Shown here piece by piece: positions 6,335 through 15,483 of a stretch of DNA of 18,826 nt (its first letter is position 1; every line of letters starts with the position of its first letter). The notes beneath the pieces are model-generated. The model had not been told where the DNA came from. It saw only the letters and a list, made by a program, of their open reading frames with translations, and ran no database searches. The stretch covers positions 1 through 18,826 of the forward strand of contig UQIG01000039.1 of NCBI GenBank assembly GCA_900541135.1, in the 5' to 3' direction. A program made the position numbers and the translations under genes. Source of the stretch: an uncultured Collinsella sp. Lineage in GTDB: Bacteria > Actinomycetota > Coriobacteriia > Coriobacteriales > Coriobacteriaceae.

Positions 6335-6800
6335 CCGCTATCAGGACAAGGTGCTCGAGACCTACGCGCGCTCCCTTTTGGAAGCCGCCAAGGCCGAGAA
6401 CCATGTGTTCGAGGACCTCGAGATGATCGAGCGCCTGGCTAGCGCCAGCCCCGAGATCATCGCCGTGCTCGACACCATGTCCAAGCGCGACCAGCTCGAC
6501 CTTCTTCCCAAGGTGGCAGCTGCCTTTAAGTATGTTGCCGAGGAAGACGAGGATGTAGTGGGCGTGACCGTCACCACGGCGATCCCGCTCGACGACGAGC
6601 TGCGTCAAACCATCACTAAGAAATGCGAGCAGGACTTCGGCCGCAAGGTATTCCTTATCGAGCAGGTCGACCCGTCTATCGTGGGCGGCCTGGTGCTCGA
6701 GGCCCGCGGCGAGCGTCGTGACATTTCCGTCAAGACGCAGCTGCGCATCGCGCAGGAGACCCTCGCAAACTCTGCTAATTCGTACGGAGGTGAAGCCTAA
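6324..6800 (+). CDS. atpH: F1Fo ATP synthase subunit delta
   Basis: 158 residues, slightly short against the ~175 norm. Joins the top of F1 to the b stalk. N-terminal helical domain ~1-105 (YARSLLEAAK early, as in the family), then the C-terminal segment with VDPSIVGGLVLEARGERRDISVKTQL, close to the family's 'D-x-x-I-x-G-G-x-x-x-x-x-x-x-x-x-D-x-S' signature. Starts inside the last codons of atpF; its TAA shares one base with the ATG of atpA (TAATG), so translation is probably coupled. Confidence 0.94.
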   Translation: MPTSRYQDKVLETYARSLLEAAKAENHVFEDLEMIERLASASPEIIAVLDTMSKRDQLDLLPKVAAAFKYVAEEDEDVVGVTVTTAIPLDDELRQTITKKCEQDFGRKVFLIEQVDPSIVGGLVLEARGERRDISVKTQLRIAQETLANSANSYGGEA

Positions 6801-8398
6801 TGTCCGAAACCCTCAATGCCCAGGATATCGCCAAGAAACTGCAGGAGCAGCTCACGAGCCTCTCCGCGACGGTCGATACGCATGAGGTTTCAACGGTCGA
6901 CGAGGTAGGCGACGGCATCGCGCGCGTCTCCGGCCTCAAGAGTGCCATGGCAGGCGAGCTTCTGGAGTTCAAGAGCTCCGATACCGGTGAGACCGTCTTC
7001 GGCCTTGCCCAGAACCTTGACCGTGACGAGGTCGGCGCCGTTCTGTTCGGTGCCGTCGACTCCATCAAGGAAGGCGACGAGTGCCGCACCACTGGCCGCA
7101 TTATGGATATCCCCGTGAGCCGCGCCATGCTCGGCCGCGTCGTCAATCCGCTCGGCCAGCCCATCGACGGTCTGGGCGACATCGTCGCCACGCACCGTCG
7201 CCCCATCGAGTTCAAGGCCCCCGGCGTCATCGATCGTACCCCGGTGTGCGAGCCGGTTCAGACCGGTCTGCTCGCTATCGACTCCATGGTGCCTATTGGC
7301 CGCGGTCAGCGTGAGCTCATCATCGGCGACCGTAAGACCGGTAAGACCGCCATCGCCATCGACGCTATCCTCAACCAGCGCGGCAAGGGCATGGTCTGCA
7401 TCTATGTCGCCATCGGCCAGAAGGCCTCCACGGTTGCCAATATCCGTGAGACCCTCGCTCAGCACGGTGCACTCGACTACACCATCATCGTTTCGGCCAC
7501 CGCTGCCGATTCCGCCCCTATGCAGTACATCGCGCCTATGGCCGGTGCCGCTATCGGCGAGTTCTTCATGTACAACGGCGAGGACGGCAAGCCCGCCAGC
7601 GAGACCAACCCCGGTGGCCACGTGCTCGTCATCTACGATGACCTGTCCAAGCAGGCTGTGGCCTACCGTCAGATGTCGCTGACGCTGCATCGTCCGCCCG
7701 GACGCGAGGCCTATCCTGGCGACATCTTCTACCTGCACTCTCGTCTGCTCGAGCGTGCCGTCAAGATGTCCAAGAAGAACGGCTACGGCTCCATGACGGC
7801 ACTGCCGATCATCGAGACCCAGGACGGCGACGTCTCGGCCTACATTCCGACCAACGTCATTTCCATTACCGATGGTCAGATCTACCTGCAGTCCGAGCTC
7901 TTCTTCCAGGGCCAGCGCCCGGCAGTCGACGTGGGCATTTCCGTGTCCCGCGTCGGTGGTGATGCGCAGACCAAGGCCATGAAGCAGGTCGCCGGCAACC
8001 TCCGTCTGGACCTCGCTTCCTATCAGGAGCTCGCTGGCTTTACCCAGTTCGGCTCCGACCTCGACGAGGCTACTCAGAAGCAGCTGACCCATGGTGCCCG
8101 CATGACCGAGCTCCTGAAGCAGCCGCGCTACAAGCCGTTTGAGGTTGGCGAGCAGATCGTTACGCTGTTCGCTGGCAACGAGGGCTTCTTGGATGACCTG
8201 GAGATCGCCGACGTGCTGCCTTTCCGTGCCGAGCTCATCGAGTACATGGACAATGGCTTTGGCTCGCTGCTCGACAAGGTTCGCGCCAAGAAGATCGATG
8301 ATGACACCAAGGCTGAGCTCTTGCGCGTCATCGGCGACTTCAAGCAGCAGTTCATGGCCAAGCACCATTCGGATGTTTCTGGATCAGAGGAGAACTAA
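6800..8398 (+). CDS. atpA: F1Fo ATP synthase subunit alpha
   Basis: 532 residues (family ~500-515). Non-catalytic nucleotide-binding subunit of the F1 hexamer. P-loop GDRKTGKT at 176-183, YDDLSKQAVAYRQMSL and the HRPPGREAYPGDIF segment, and the arginine finger in SVSRVGG, which reaches into the beta active site. Just before YDDLSKQ there is an extra stretch of about ten residues (GEDGKPASETNPGG) where other bacteria have a short loop. GGAGG lies shortly before the ATG, within atpH. Confidence 0.97.
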   Translation: MSETLNAQDIAKKLQEQLTSLSATVDTHEVSTVDEVGDGIARVSGLKSAMAGELLEFKSSDTGETVFGLAQNLDRDEVGAVLFGAVDSIKEGDECRTTGRIMDIPVSRAMLGRVVNPLGQPIDGLGDIVATHRRPIEFKAPGVIDRTPVCEPVQTGLLAIDSMVPIGRGQRELIIGDRKTGKTAIAIDAILNQRGKGMVCIYVAIGQKASTVANIRETLAQHGALDYTIIVSATAADSAPMQYIAPMAGAAIGEFFMYNGEDGKPASETNPGGHVLVIYDDLSKQAVAYRQMSLTLHRPPGREAYPGDIFYLHSRLLERAVKMSKKNGYGSMTALPIIETQDGDVSAYIPTNVISITDGQIYLQSELFFQGQRPAVDVGISVSRVGGDAQTKAMKQVAGNLRLDLASYQELAGFTQFGSDLDEATQKQLTHGARMTELLKQPRYKPFEVGEQIVTLFAGNEGFLDDLEIADVLPFRAELIEYMDNGFGSLLDKVRAKKIDDDTKAELLRVIGDFKQQFMAKHHSDVSGSEEN

Positions 8399-8403
8399 GC
8401 CCC

Positions 8404-9311
8404 ATGGCCAACCTTCGCGACATTAAGAAGCGAATCTCCTCGGTTACCACGACCAAGCAGATCACGCGCACGATGGAGATGGTCTCTACGGCCAAGATTC
8501 GTCGTGCCCTCGATCGCTCCAAGCAGGCCGAGCCCTATAAGGAGGCGCTGACCGACGTCATGTTGACGGTCGCCGGCGACGCCTCCTGTTCGGGCACCGA
8601 TCCCATGCTGCAGAAGCATGAGAGCGTCAAGCATGGCCTGATTGTCGTTATTGCCTCGGACCGCGGCCTTGCCGGCGGTTTCAATACGACGGTGGAGCGC
8701 ACGGCCGAAAAGCTCGCCGCTTCTTGGGCGAACGACGGCATCGAGTGCGAGATCATCGCGTGCGGGCGTAAGCCGGCCACGTATTTCCGTGACCGCGCAA
8801 ACGTCATCATGCACTTCGAGGGCAACTCCTCTGAGCCCGATTTCAATCAGGCCCGCATGATCTCCTCTCATATCTGCGATGCGTATCGTTCCGGTGAGCT
8901 TGACCGTGTCGAGCTTGTCTACCACCACGCCAAGAACCGCGTGGATCAGGAGCTTCGCGTCGAGCATCTGTTGCCGCTCGACCCCGAGATGATCGCTATG
9001 GCCCACGGTCCGCGTAAGAACGAGACCGACGCCCCTAAGCGCATCTCGTCCACGTTCGAGTTCGTGCCCTCTCCCGAGCATGTTCTCGGCAAGCTTGTGC
9101 CGTCTTATATCCTGACGGTCATCTACCAGGCCCTGATCGATTCGGCGGCTGCCGAGCAGGGTGCACGCCGCAAGGCCATGCACTCCGCGACGGAAAACGC
9201 CACCGCGATCATCTCGACCCTTACCCGCACGTATAGTCGCGTGCGCCAGGCTTCGATTACGACCGAGATTAACGAGATCGTCGGCGGAGCCTCAGCATTG
9301 GAGGAACAGTA

Positions 9312-9312
<1 letters not shown>
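8404..9312 (+). CDS. atpG: F1Fo ATP synthase subunit gamma
   Basis: 302 residues (family ~285-300). Central rotor shaft of F1. The N-terminal helix LRDIKKRISSVTTTKQITRT (4-23), followed by MEMVSTAKIRRA, and the C-terminal helix ATENATAIISTLTRTYSRVR ending near AS-ITTEINEIVGG form the antiparallel coiled coil inside the hexamer; both match the family closely. SDRGLAGGFN in the middle is the conserved Rossmann-like segment. The ribosome site is GAGGAG at the end of atpA, and the ATG follows 5 nt after the atpA stop. The TAA overlaps the atpD ATG by 1 nt. Confidence 0.96.
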
Positions 9313-10766
<1,454 letters not shown>

Positions 10767-10769
10767 GTT

Positions 10770-11162
10770 ATGCGTATCCGCATCGTGTGCCCCGTGAGCT
10801 GCGCCTATGAGGGCGACGCTGCGTTTGTGTCGATTCCGTCCACGGATGGCGAGTTTGGCGTTCTGCCTGCTCACTCCAGCGAGATCTGCACGATCGACCG
10901 CGGTTACGTTCGCGTTTCCGATAAGGCCATGGGCACTGTCGACCACACGTTTGCCGTGGCCGGCGGCTATGCCCAGGTTGCGGACGATGTAGTGACCGTT
11001 CTCGCCGAGCGCGCTTGCGATTTGGCGACCGTCGATGCCGACAAGCTTAAAGCTGATATTCAAGGTTTTGAAGAGAAGCTGGGTAATTTGTCGGAGGATG
11101 ATGCACGCCGCGCCTACCTCTATAATGAAATCGCATGGTGTAAGCTCAAGCTTGCCCAATAG
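10770..11162 (+). CDS. atpC: F1Fo ATP synthase subunit epsilon
   Basis: 130 residues, normal length. Rotor foot and regulator of ATP hydrolysis. N-terminal beta-sandwich (~1-84) with the FGVLPAHSSEICTIDRG segment equivalent to the family's 'G-x-L-P-x-H' motif and VAGGYAQVADDVVTVLAE. The C-terminal helical hairpin (~88-130) starts DLATVDADKLKADIQ. It begins 3 nt after the atpD stop and closes the operon, followed by the terminator at 11199-11237. Confidence 0.93.
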   Translation: MRIRIVCPVSCAYEGDAAFVSIPSTDGEFGVLPAHSSEICTIDRGYVRVSDKAMGTVDHTFAVAGGYAQVADDVVTVLAERACDLATVDADKLKADIQGFEEKLGNLSEDDARRAYLYNEIAWCKLKLAQ

Positions 11163-11198
11163 TCAAACGATTTAGCGTTCGACCATTTGCGAACACAT

Positions 11199-11237
11199 CA
11201 TGCCCGGGATGGCCCAGCCACCCCGGGCATGCTTTTT
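11199..11237 (+). terminator. Intrinsic terminator of the atp operon
   Basis: CATGCCCGGG (11199-11208) pairs perfectly with CCCGGGCATG (11222-11231). An inner TGG/CCA pair extends the stem around CCCAG. CTTTTT follows at 11232-11237. It lies 37 nt after the atpC stop and ends only a few bases before the murA ribosome site (GAAAGGG, 11238-11244). There is therefore no room for a promoter between them, and murA is likely transcribed by read-through or from a promoter upstream of or within this element. Confidence 0.88.
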
Positions 11238-11250
11238 GAAAGGGTAGACC

Positions 11251-12534
11251 TTGGATATTATCCGCGTTGAGGGTGGCCACGCCATCGGAGGCTCCGTGCC
11301 CGTCTCGGGTGCCAAGAACTCCGCGCTCAAACTCATGGCGGCAACGCTTCTGGCGCCGGGCAAGACGACGCTGCAGAACGTGCCCGATATTTCCGATGTC
11401 CACGTGATGGGCAAGGTGCTCAAGGGCATGGGCGCTACGATCGATGTTCTCGACGAGCACACGCTCGAGATTGATACCTCTCAGGTCGATTCTTGGGAGG
11501 CCCCCTACGAGCTCGTCGCTAAGATGCGTGCTTCCACCGCCGTCATGGGACCTCTGCTGGGCCGCTTCCATCGCGCCAAGATCGCCATGCCGGGCGGCTG
11601 CAACCTGGGTGCTCGCAAGATCGATATGCACATTCTTGGTCTTGAGGCCCTGGGCGTTGAGTTCGATACCGCCCACGGTTACATCAACGCTAATGCGCCC
11701 CAAGGTCTGCGCGGTACCACCGTCACGCTCGAGTTCGCCAGCGTCGGTGCGACCGAGAACCTCATCATGGCCTCTGTGCGCGCACAGGGCACCACGGTTA
11801 TCGACAATGCCGCCCGCGAGCCCGAGATCGTCGATCTCGCCAACATGCTCAACGAGATGGGCGCTAAGATTGTCGGCGCCGGTACGCCTGTCGTGACCAT
11901 CGAGGGCGTGGAAGAGCTGCATCCTGTTACCCATCGCGTAGTGGGCGACCGCATCGAGGCCGGTACCTTTATCGTTGCCGGTGCGTTGATGGCCGACGAT
12001 CGCGGTGTCGATGTCACGGGCTTTTGCCCCATTCACTTGGGCATGGTGCTCAAGAAGATGGAGCTCATGGGTATCGACTGCGAGCGCGTCGAGGATGGCG
12101 TCCATGTAAACCGTGCCGAGCGTATCAAGCCGGTCGACATCCAGACGCTTCCGTTCCCCGGCTTCCCGACGGACATGCAGGCGCAGATTATGGTGCTCTC
12201 CGCCCTTGCCGATGGCAGTTCCGTTATTACCGAGAACATCTTCGAGAATCGCTTTATGTTCGCCTCTGAGCTGGTGCGCATGGGTGCCGACATTCGTATC
12301 GAGAGCCATCATGCCATGATTCATGGCGTCAAGGGCTTCTCGGGTGCACAGGTTACCTCGCCCGATCTGCGTGGCGGAGCGGCCCTCGTCGTAGCGGGCT
12401 TGATCGCCGACGGGACGACCGAGGTTTCGGCCATCCATCACATCAAGCGCGGCTACGAGCAGTTTGTCGAAAAGCTGCAGGCGCTCGGCGCGCATGTCGA
12501 GCATGCTACCGTCCCCGATCCCGTCATCTACTAA
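11251..12534 (+). CDS. murA: UDP-N-acetylglucosamine 1-carboxyvinyltransferase (MurA)
   Basis: 427 residues (family ~420). First committed step of peptidoglycan synthesis: transfers enolpyruvate from PEP to UDP-GlcNAc. Lys22 in GAKNS and the RASTAVMGPLLGR segment bind substrate. Cys117 in MPGGCNLGAR is the active-site cysteine that fosfomycin alkylates, so the enzyme is predicted to be of the sensitive type. PGFPTDMQAQ carries the catalytic Asp. The start is TTG 11251: AAGGG sits 6-7 nt upstream and the family N-terminus begins here (MDIIRVEGG), so this is a genuine UUG start. The LCP gene follows closely, suggesting a shared transcript. Confidence 0.95.
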   Translation: MDIIRVEGGHAIGGSVPVSGAKNSALKLMAATLLAPGKTTLQNVPDISDVHVMGKVLKGMGATIDVLDEHTLEIDTSQVDSWEAPYELVAKMRASTAVMGPLLGRFHRAKIAMPGGCNLGARKIDMHILGLEALGVEFDTAHGYINANAPQGLRGTTVTLEFASVGATENLIMASVRAQGTTVIDNAAREPEIVDLANMLNEMGAKIVGAGTPVVTIEGVEELHPVTHRVVGDRIEAGTFIVAGALMADDRGVDVTGFCPIHLGMVLKKMELMGIDCERVEDGVHVNRAERIKPVDIQTLPFPGFPTDMQAQIMVLSALADGSSVITENIFENRFMFASELVRMGADIRIESHHAMIHGVKGFSGAQVTSPDLRGGAALVVAGLIADGTTEVSAIHHIKRGYEQFVEKLQALGAHVEHATVPDPVIY

Positions 12535-12546
12535 TACAGGTTGCCT

Positions 12547-13782
12547 ATGTTTAATAAAAAGCCCCTCGCGGATACCACCACCCGAAGACCCTCAACTGGT
12601 GCGCAGGCCAAGATCTACAGTCGCGATAACGTGGCTCGCTATTCCGAGCGAGCTCGCCAACGTCGTCGTAGCCACACGATTCGTCACGTCGCGCTCATTG
12701 TCGTGCTTGGCGTGCTGCTGAGTGCCACTACCGCTGCCGGCCTGTGGTTTGCCACCATCATGGGCAAGCTCGGCGATTCTAATGTCATTACCGACAATCT
12801 GCGTCGGGTTCTGGTTGACACCGATGAGGCAAAGGATCCGTTCTACGTGCTGCTTCTTGGCACCGACGGCCGTCCGGGCGAGGATACGTATCGTGCCGAC
12901 TCGATTATCCTGGCACGCATCGACCCCACGCAAAAGCAGGCGACGCTCATTTCCGTTCCGCGCGACACCAAGGTCGAGTACAAGGGCGAGACCATGAAGA
13001 TCAACGCCTGCCATACCGTTGGCGGCGCCGAGGCCATGGTCGAGGCGGTCAATGAGCTGTGCGGAGTTCAGATTTCCCACTATGCCGAGGTCAGCTTCGA
13101 CGGTATGCAGGCGCTGATTGATTCGGTTGGCGGTATCGACATTAACGCAACCGATGATGTTGACGACCCCGAGCACCTGGATATTAAGATTACCGCTGGC
13201 CAGCAGCATATGGACGGTGCCACCGCCCTTACCTATGCCCGCTGCCGCTACACCTATGCCGACGGCGATTACACGCGCATGCGCCACCAGCGTCAGGTGC
13301 TTGGCGCCCTTGCCAACCAGATTCTCAATAACTTCGATGCCACGAAGATCTTTGGCCTGGTTAATTCGCTGTCCGATATGCTCGTAACCGATATGAGCGT
13401 TCAGGATATCGTGGCTACGGTCAACGCCATGCGCGGTATGGATGTCGACGGTATCTACTCGGCCAACCTGCCCTCGTACGCCGACGACAGCACCATGATC
13501 GACGGTGTGAGCTACGTCTTTGTCTACGAGGACGAGCTCAAGGAAATGATGGAGCGCGTCGACGCCGGCAAGGACCCCAAGGGTCCCAACACCATGGGCC
13601 TTTCCGACGGTTCCAGCTCTACGATCGGCGACCTGAACAACAACACGTCTGACGACTACGCAAACGGTACCGCAACCTCATCGGTCAGCTCTGACGATTC
13701 CGATGACTCAAGCGATTCGAGCGATTCGGACTACTACGAAGAGCCCACCGGCGACGGCAACGGCTACGAGGCCAACTACTAA
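12547..13782 (+). CDS. LytR-CpsA-Psr (LCP) family cell-wall polymer ligase
   Basis: 411 residues. LCP proteins transfer lipid-linked glycopolymers to peptidoglycan outside the membrane. A basic, cytoplasmic N-terminus (~1-45, with RRRSHTIRH) leads into one membrane helix (~47-70). The extracellular LCP domain (~99-255) has VLLLGTDGRPGED, DSIILARIDP, ISVPRDT (with the conserved Arg139), KINACHTVGG and the RMRHQRQ arginines that bind the pyrophosphate lipid. The last ~80 residues are a low-complexity Ser/Asp/Asn/Gly tail (~330-411), probably a flexible wall spacer. Start ATG 12547, with ACAGG 6 nt before it; the TTG at 12541 touches that site and is rejected. Confidence 0.9.
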   Translation: MFNKKPLADTTTRRPSTGAQAKIYSRDNVARYSERARQRRRSHTIRHVALIVVLGVLLSATTAAGLWFATIMGKLGDSNVITDNLRRVLVDTDEAKDPFYVLLLGTDGRPGEDTYRADSIILARIDPTQKQATLISVPRDTKVEYKGETMKINACHTVGGAEAMVEAVNELCGVQISHYAEVSFDGMQALIDSVGGIDINATDDVDDPEHLDIKITAGQQHMDGATALTYARCRYTYADGDYTRMRHQRQVLGALANQILNNFDATKIFGLVNSLSDMLVTDMSVQDIVATVNAMRGMDVDGIYSANLPSYADDSTMIDGVSYVFVYEDELKEMMERVDAGKDPKGPNTMGLSDGSSSTIGDLNNNTSDDYANGTATSSVSSDDSDDSSDSSDSDYYEEPTGDGNGYEANY

Positions 13783-13811
13783 GTTACGCGGTTTTACCAA
13801 ACCGCGTAACT
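13782..13811. terminator. Perfect 13-bp hairpin at the LCP gene stop codon
   Basis: AGTTACGCGGTTT (13782-13794) pairs perfectly with AAACCGCGTAACT (13799-13811) around a 4-nt TACC loop. Its first base is the last base of the LCP stop codon. No T-run follows on either strand, so simple intrinsic termination is unproven. It is one of several palindromes packed into this convergent gap and may act as a transcript end or barrier. Confidence 0.5.
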
Positions 13812-13823
13812 GCTCGACGCTGC

Positions 13824-13922
13824 AAACCCGTCAGAGCGGCAATCTGCCTTTCAACTTCGGCGGCATGATCAAAAGATCAATGCCGCCTCGTTTCAAGGCA
13901 CCTTGCTCGCTCTGTCGGGTTT
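13824..13922. repeat. 99-nt imperfect palindrome (REP/MITE-like), convergent intergenic
   Basis: The arms 13824-13870 and 13875-13922 are imperfect reverse complements around an AAAA loop. Paired blocks from outside in are AAACCCG/CGGGTTT, CAGAGCG/CGCTCTG, GCAA/TTGC, TGCCTT/AAGGCA, GGCGGCA/TGCCGCC and GATC/GATC, separated by small internal loops and single-base bulges. A structure this long with no coding sequence suggests a miniature mobile element, a REP-type palindrome or a structured RNA. There is no T-run after it. It lies between the converging LCP and pepT genes. Confidence 0.7.
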
Positions 13923-13950
13923 TCGCTGTCCGCGCCAAAACATCGGCGTT

Positions 13951-14010
13951 GCCGGAACACTTGGCACTTGGGGACGTTCCTTTTGTGCCGGCAGTTTGGG
14001 ACACTCCTTG
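13951..14010. repeat. Short hairpin plus tandem TTGGGrAC-type repeats
   Basis: GCCGG (13951-13955) and CCGGC (13988-13992), with CAC/GTG inside, bracket a loop that holds two tandem CACTTGG units (13958-13971) and TTGGGGACGTTCCTTTTG (13968-13985). A second, diverged copy, TTTGGGACACTCCTTG, follows at 13995-14010. I recall similar GGGACGTTCC and GGGACACTCC strings in Coriobacteriia intergenic regions but cannot verify this here. Together with the neighbouring 99-nt palindrome this fills the 333-nt gene-free interval 13783-14115. Confidence 0.5.
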
Positions 14011-14051
14011 CGTTAAGAGGCTGGCGTGCGTCAACCTGTTCTCATTGCAGC

Positions 14052-14089
14052 AAAAAATCGCCCCGTTCTTGGTTGAGGACGGGGCGATT
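14052..14089 (-). terminator. Intrinsic terminator of pepT
   Basis: On the minus strand, AATCGCCCCGT (reverse of 14079-14089) pairs perfectly over 11 bp with ACGGGGCGATT (reverse of 14056-14066). It is followed by a run of T's, seen on the plus strand as AAAAAA at 14052-14057. It begins 26 nt after the pepT stop. A weaker TCTTTT after the stem on the plus strand could also let it stop transcription arriving from the LCP side. Confidence 0.87.
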
Positions 14090-14115
14090 CGTCTTTTGGA
14101 CTTATGCAGCCAGGC

Positions 14116-15363
14116 TTATGCAAAGCGGGCGACGAGCTCCTGGAGCACGTCGGTCATCTTGACGAGCGAACTGACCGGGACGAACTCGTTGACGCCGTGG
14201 TAGCAATAGCCGCCGGTGGAAAGGTTGGGGCAGGGCAGACCGCGGAACGACAGCTGGGCGCCGTCGGTGCCGCCACGAATCGGCAGCACTTGGGGCTCAA
14301 CGCCGCAGACAAGGTAGGCTTCCTTGGCAACATCAATAAGCTCGGGATAGTCACGAACGATCTCGGCCATATTTCGATACTGCTGCTTAATCTCGACCGT
14401 CACGCGCTCCTCACCCAGACGCTGGTTGAGCATCGAGGCAGCGGCATCAATAAGGTCGAGTTTCTGCTGGAACTTGGCGGCGTCATGGTCGCGGACGATA
14501 TAGCGCGCTGTGGCGTGATCGACGGTCGCAGATACACCCTCAAGGTGATAAAAGCCCTCGTAGCCTTCCGTATACTCCGGGCGCTGCACGTAGGGGAGCA
14601 ACGCGTTGAAGTCGCAGAACAGATTGCCTGCGTTGACCATACGGCCCTTAGCGTCGCCCGGGTGGATGGACTGGCCCTCAAAGCAGACGGTCGCCTCGGC
14701 GGCGTTAAAGCATTCCCACTCCAGTTCGCCGATGGGGCCGCCGTCGACCGTGTAGGCGTACTTGCAGCCAAAGGTATCGATATCCAACAGCTCGGCTCCG
14801 TGGCCGATCTCCTCGTCAGGGCAGAAGCAAATGCCGAGTGCGGGATGGGGCAGAGAAGGGTCCTGAGCGATACGCGCGACAAGCGACATGATCTCGGCGA
14901 CGCCTGCCTTGTCGTCCGCGCCCAGCAGCGTGGTGCCATCGCTGCAGACCAGGTCCTCACCTGCGAGGTCGTTCAGGGCGGGAAGCTTGGTGGTACTCAT
15001 GGCAACGGGCTTACCGTCAACCGTGCCGCAGACCAGGTCGCCGCCTTCGTAGTGTACGATGTGCGGTTTCACGCCGGTACCCGGTGCAACTTCGGTGGTG
15101 TCGAGATGGGCGATCAGGCCCAGGGCGGGCTTGTCCTCAGCGCCCGCACTTGCGGGGATATGCGCGCAGACATAGGCGTGCTCGGTCACGTGGGCATCTT
15201 CCGCACCAAGCTCGCGCAGCTCTTCAGCCAGCACGTTGGCAAGGTCAAACTGAACGGCGCTCGAGGGTACCTGGTCGCAGTTTGCATCCTCGGACTGCGT
15301 GTTGATCTGGACGTAGCGCAAAAAGCGCTCGAGGACATCGGGGTTCGTGGTGGTGTTTTCCAT
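14116..15363 (-). CDS. pepT: Peptidase T (tripeptide aminopeptidase, M20 family)
   Basis: 415 residues (family ~408). Cytosolic two-zinc aminopeptidase that removes the N-terminal residue of tripeptides. Signature motifs in order: GLIAHLDTTE with the first metal His/Asp, GADDKAG (bridging Asp), CPDEEIGHGAE (catalytic Glu and metal Glu), YTVDGGPIGELEWE, the IHPGDAKGRMVNA substrate segment, RGGTDGAQLSF, and STGGYCYHGVNEF with the last metal His. The start is the ATG at 15363-15361 (minus strand), with GGAG 8 nt upstream. An in-frame start at 15459 would add 32 non-family residues and cross the palindrome. It is transcribed away from the metalloregulator, with 120 nt between start codons. Confidence 0.94.
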   Translation of the reverse strand: MENTTTNPDVLERFLRYVQINTQSEDANCDQVPSSAVQFDLANVLAEELRELGAEDAHVTEHAYVCAHIPASAGAEDKPALGLIAHLDTTEVAPGTGVKPHIVHYEGGDLVCGTVDGKPVAMSTTKLPALNDLAGEDLVCSDGTTLLGADDKAGVAEIMSLVARIAQDPSLPHPALGICFCPDEEIGHGAELLDIDTFGCKYAYTVDGGPIGELEWECFNAAEATVCFEGQSIHPGDAKGRMVNAGNLFCDFNALLPYVQRPEYTEGYEGFYHLEGVSATVDHATARYIVRDHDAAKFQQKLDLIDAAASMLNQRLGEERVTVEIKQQYRNMAEIVRDYPELIDVAKEAYLVCGVEPQVLPIRGGTDGAQLSFRGLPCPNLSTGGYCYHGVNEFVPVSSLVKMTDVLQELVARFA

Positions 15364-15410
15364 AAAGACCGCTCCAATCTTGGTCGTCGTGTGCAACAAG
15401 AACTCTAGCA

Positions 15411-15452
15411 CGGTATGCCACGGCATACCGCGACGCTTGGATGGGGTAGAAT
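15411..15452. promoter_or_regulatory. 20-bp perfect palindrome between pepT and the metalloregulator
   Basis: CGGTATGCCACGGCATACCG at 15411-15430 has two perfect 9-bp arms (CGGTATGCC and GGCATACCG) around a 2-nt AC centre. A -10-like TAGAAT lies at 15447-15452 for the rightward genes, which places the palindrome over the expected -35 region, where a repressor would block transcription. DtxR-family repressors bind palindromes of roughly this size, though this sequence is not the known DtxR/IdeR box. The site also lies ~50 nt upstream of pepT. The palindrome is seen directly; its binding protein is inferred. Confidence 0.7.
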
Positions 15453-15483
15453 CAGCCATTGAATGCAGAAGGGACGGAAGATC

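Noticed and set aside
6890..8368. 492-residue minus-strand open frame opposite atpA
   Set aside because: Mirror of a conserved gene, with no recognisable domain and no ribosome site.
12541..12546. TTG start for the LCP gene
   Set aside because: It touches the ACAGG ribosome site with no spacing; ATG 12547 is correctly placed.
13958..14010. CRISPR-like direct repeats
   Set aside because: There are only two diverged short units plus a tandem heptamer, with no regular spacers and no cas genes.
13703..14203. Open frame across the LCP end and the convergent gap
   Set aside because: It overlaps the real LCP and pepT genes in other frames and consists largely of palindromic DNA.
14104..15408. 434-residue plus-strand open frame opposite pepT
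   Set aside because: pepT on the other strand has full family motifs, a ribosome site and a terminator.
15463..15483. ATG 15463 as start of the metalloregulator
   Set aside because: It would place the AAGGGACGGAAG ribosome site inside the coding region; ATG 15484 is better spaced.
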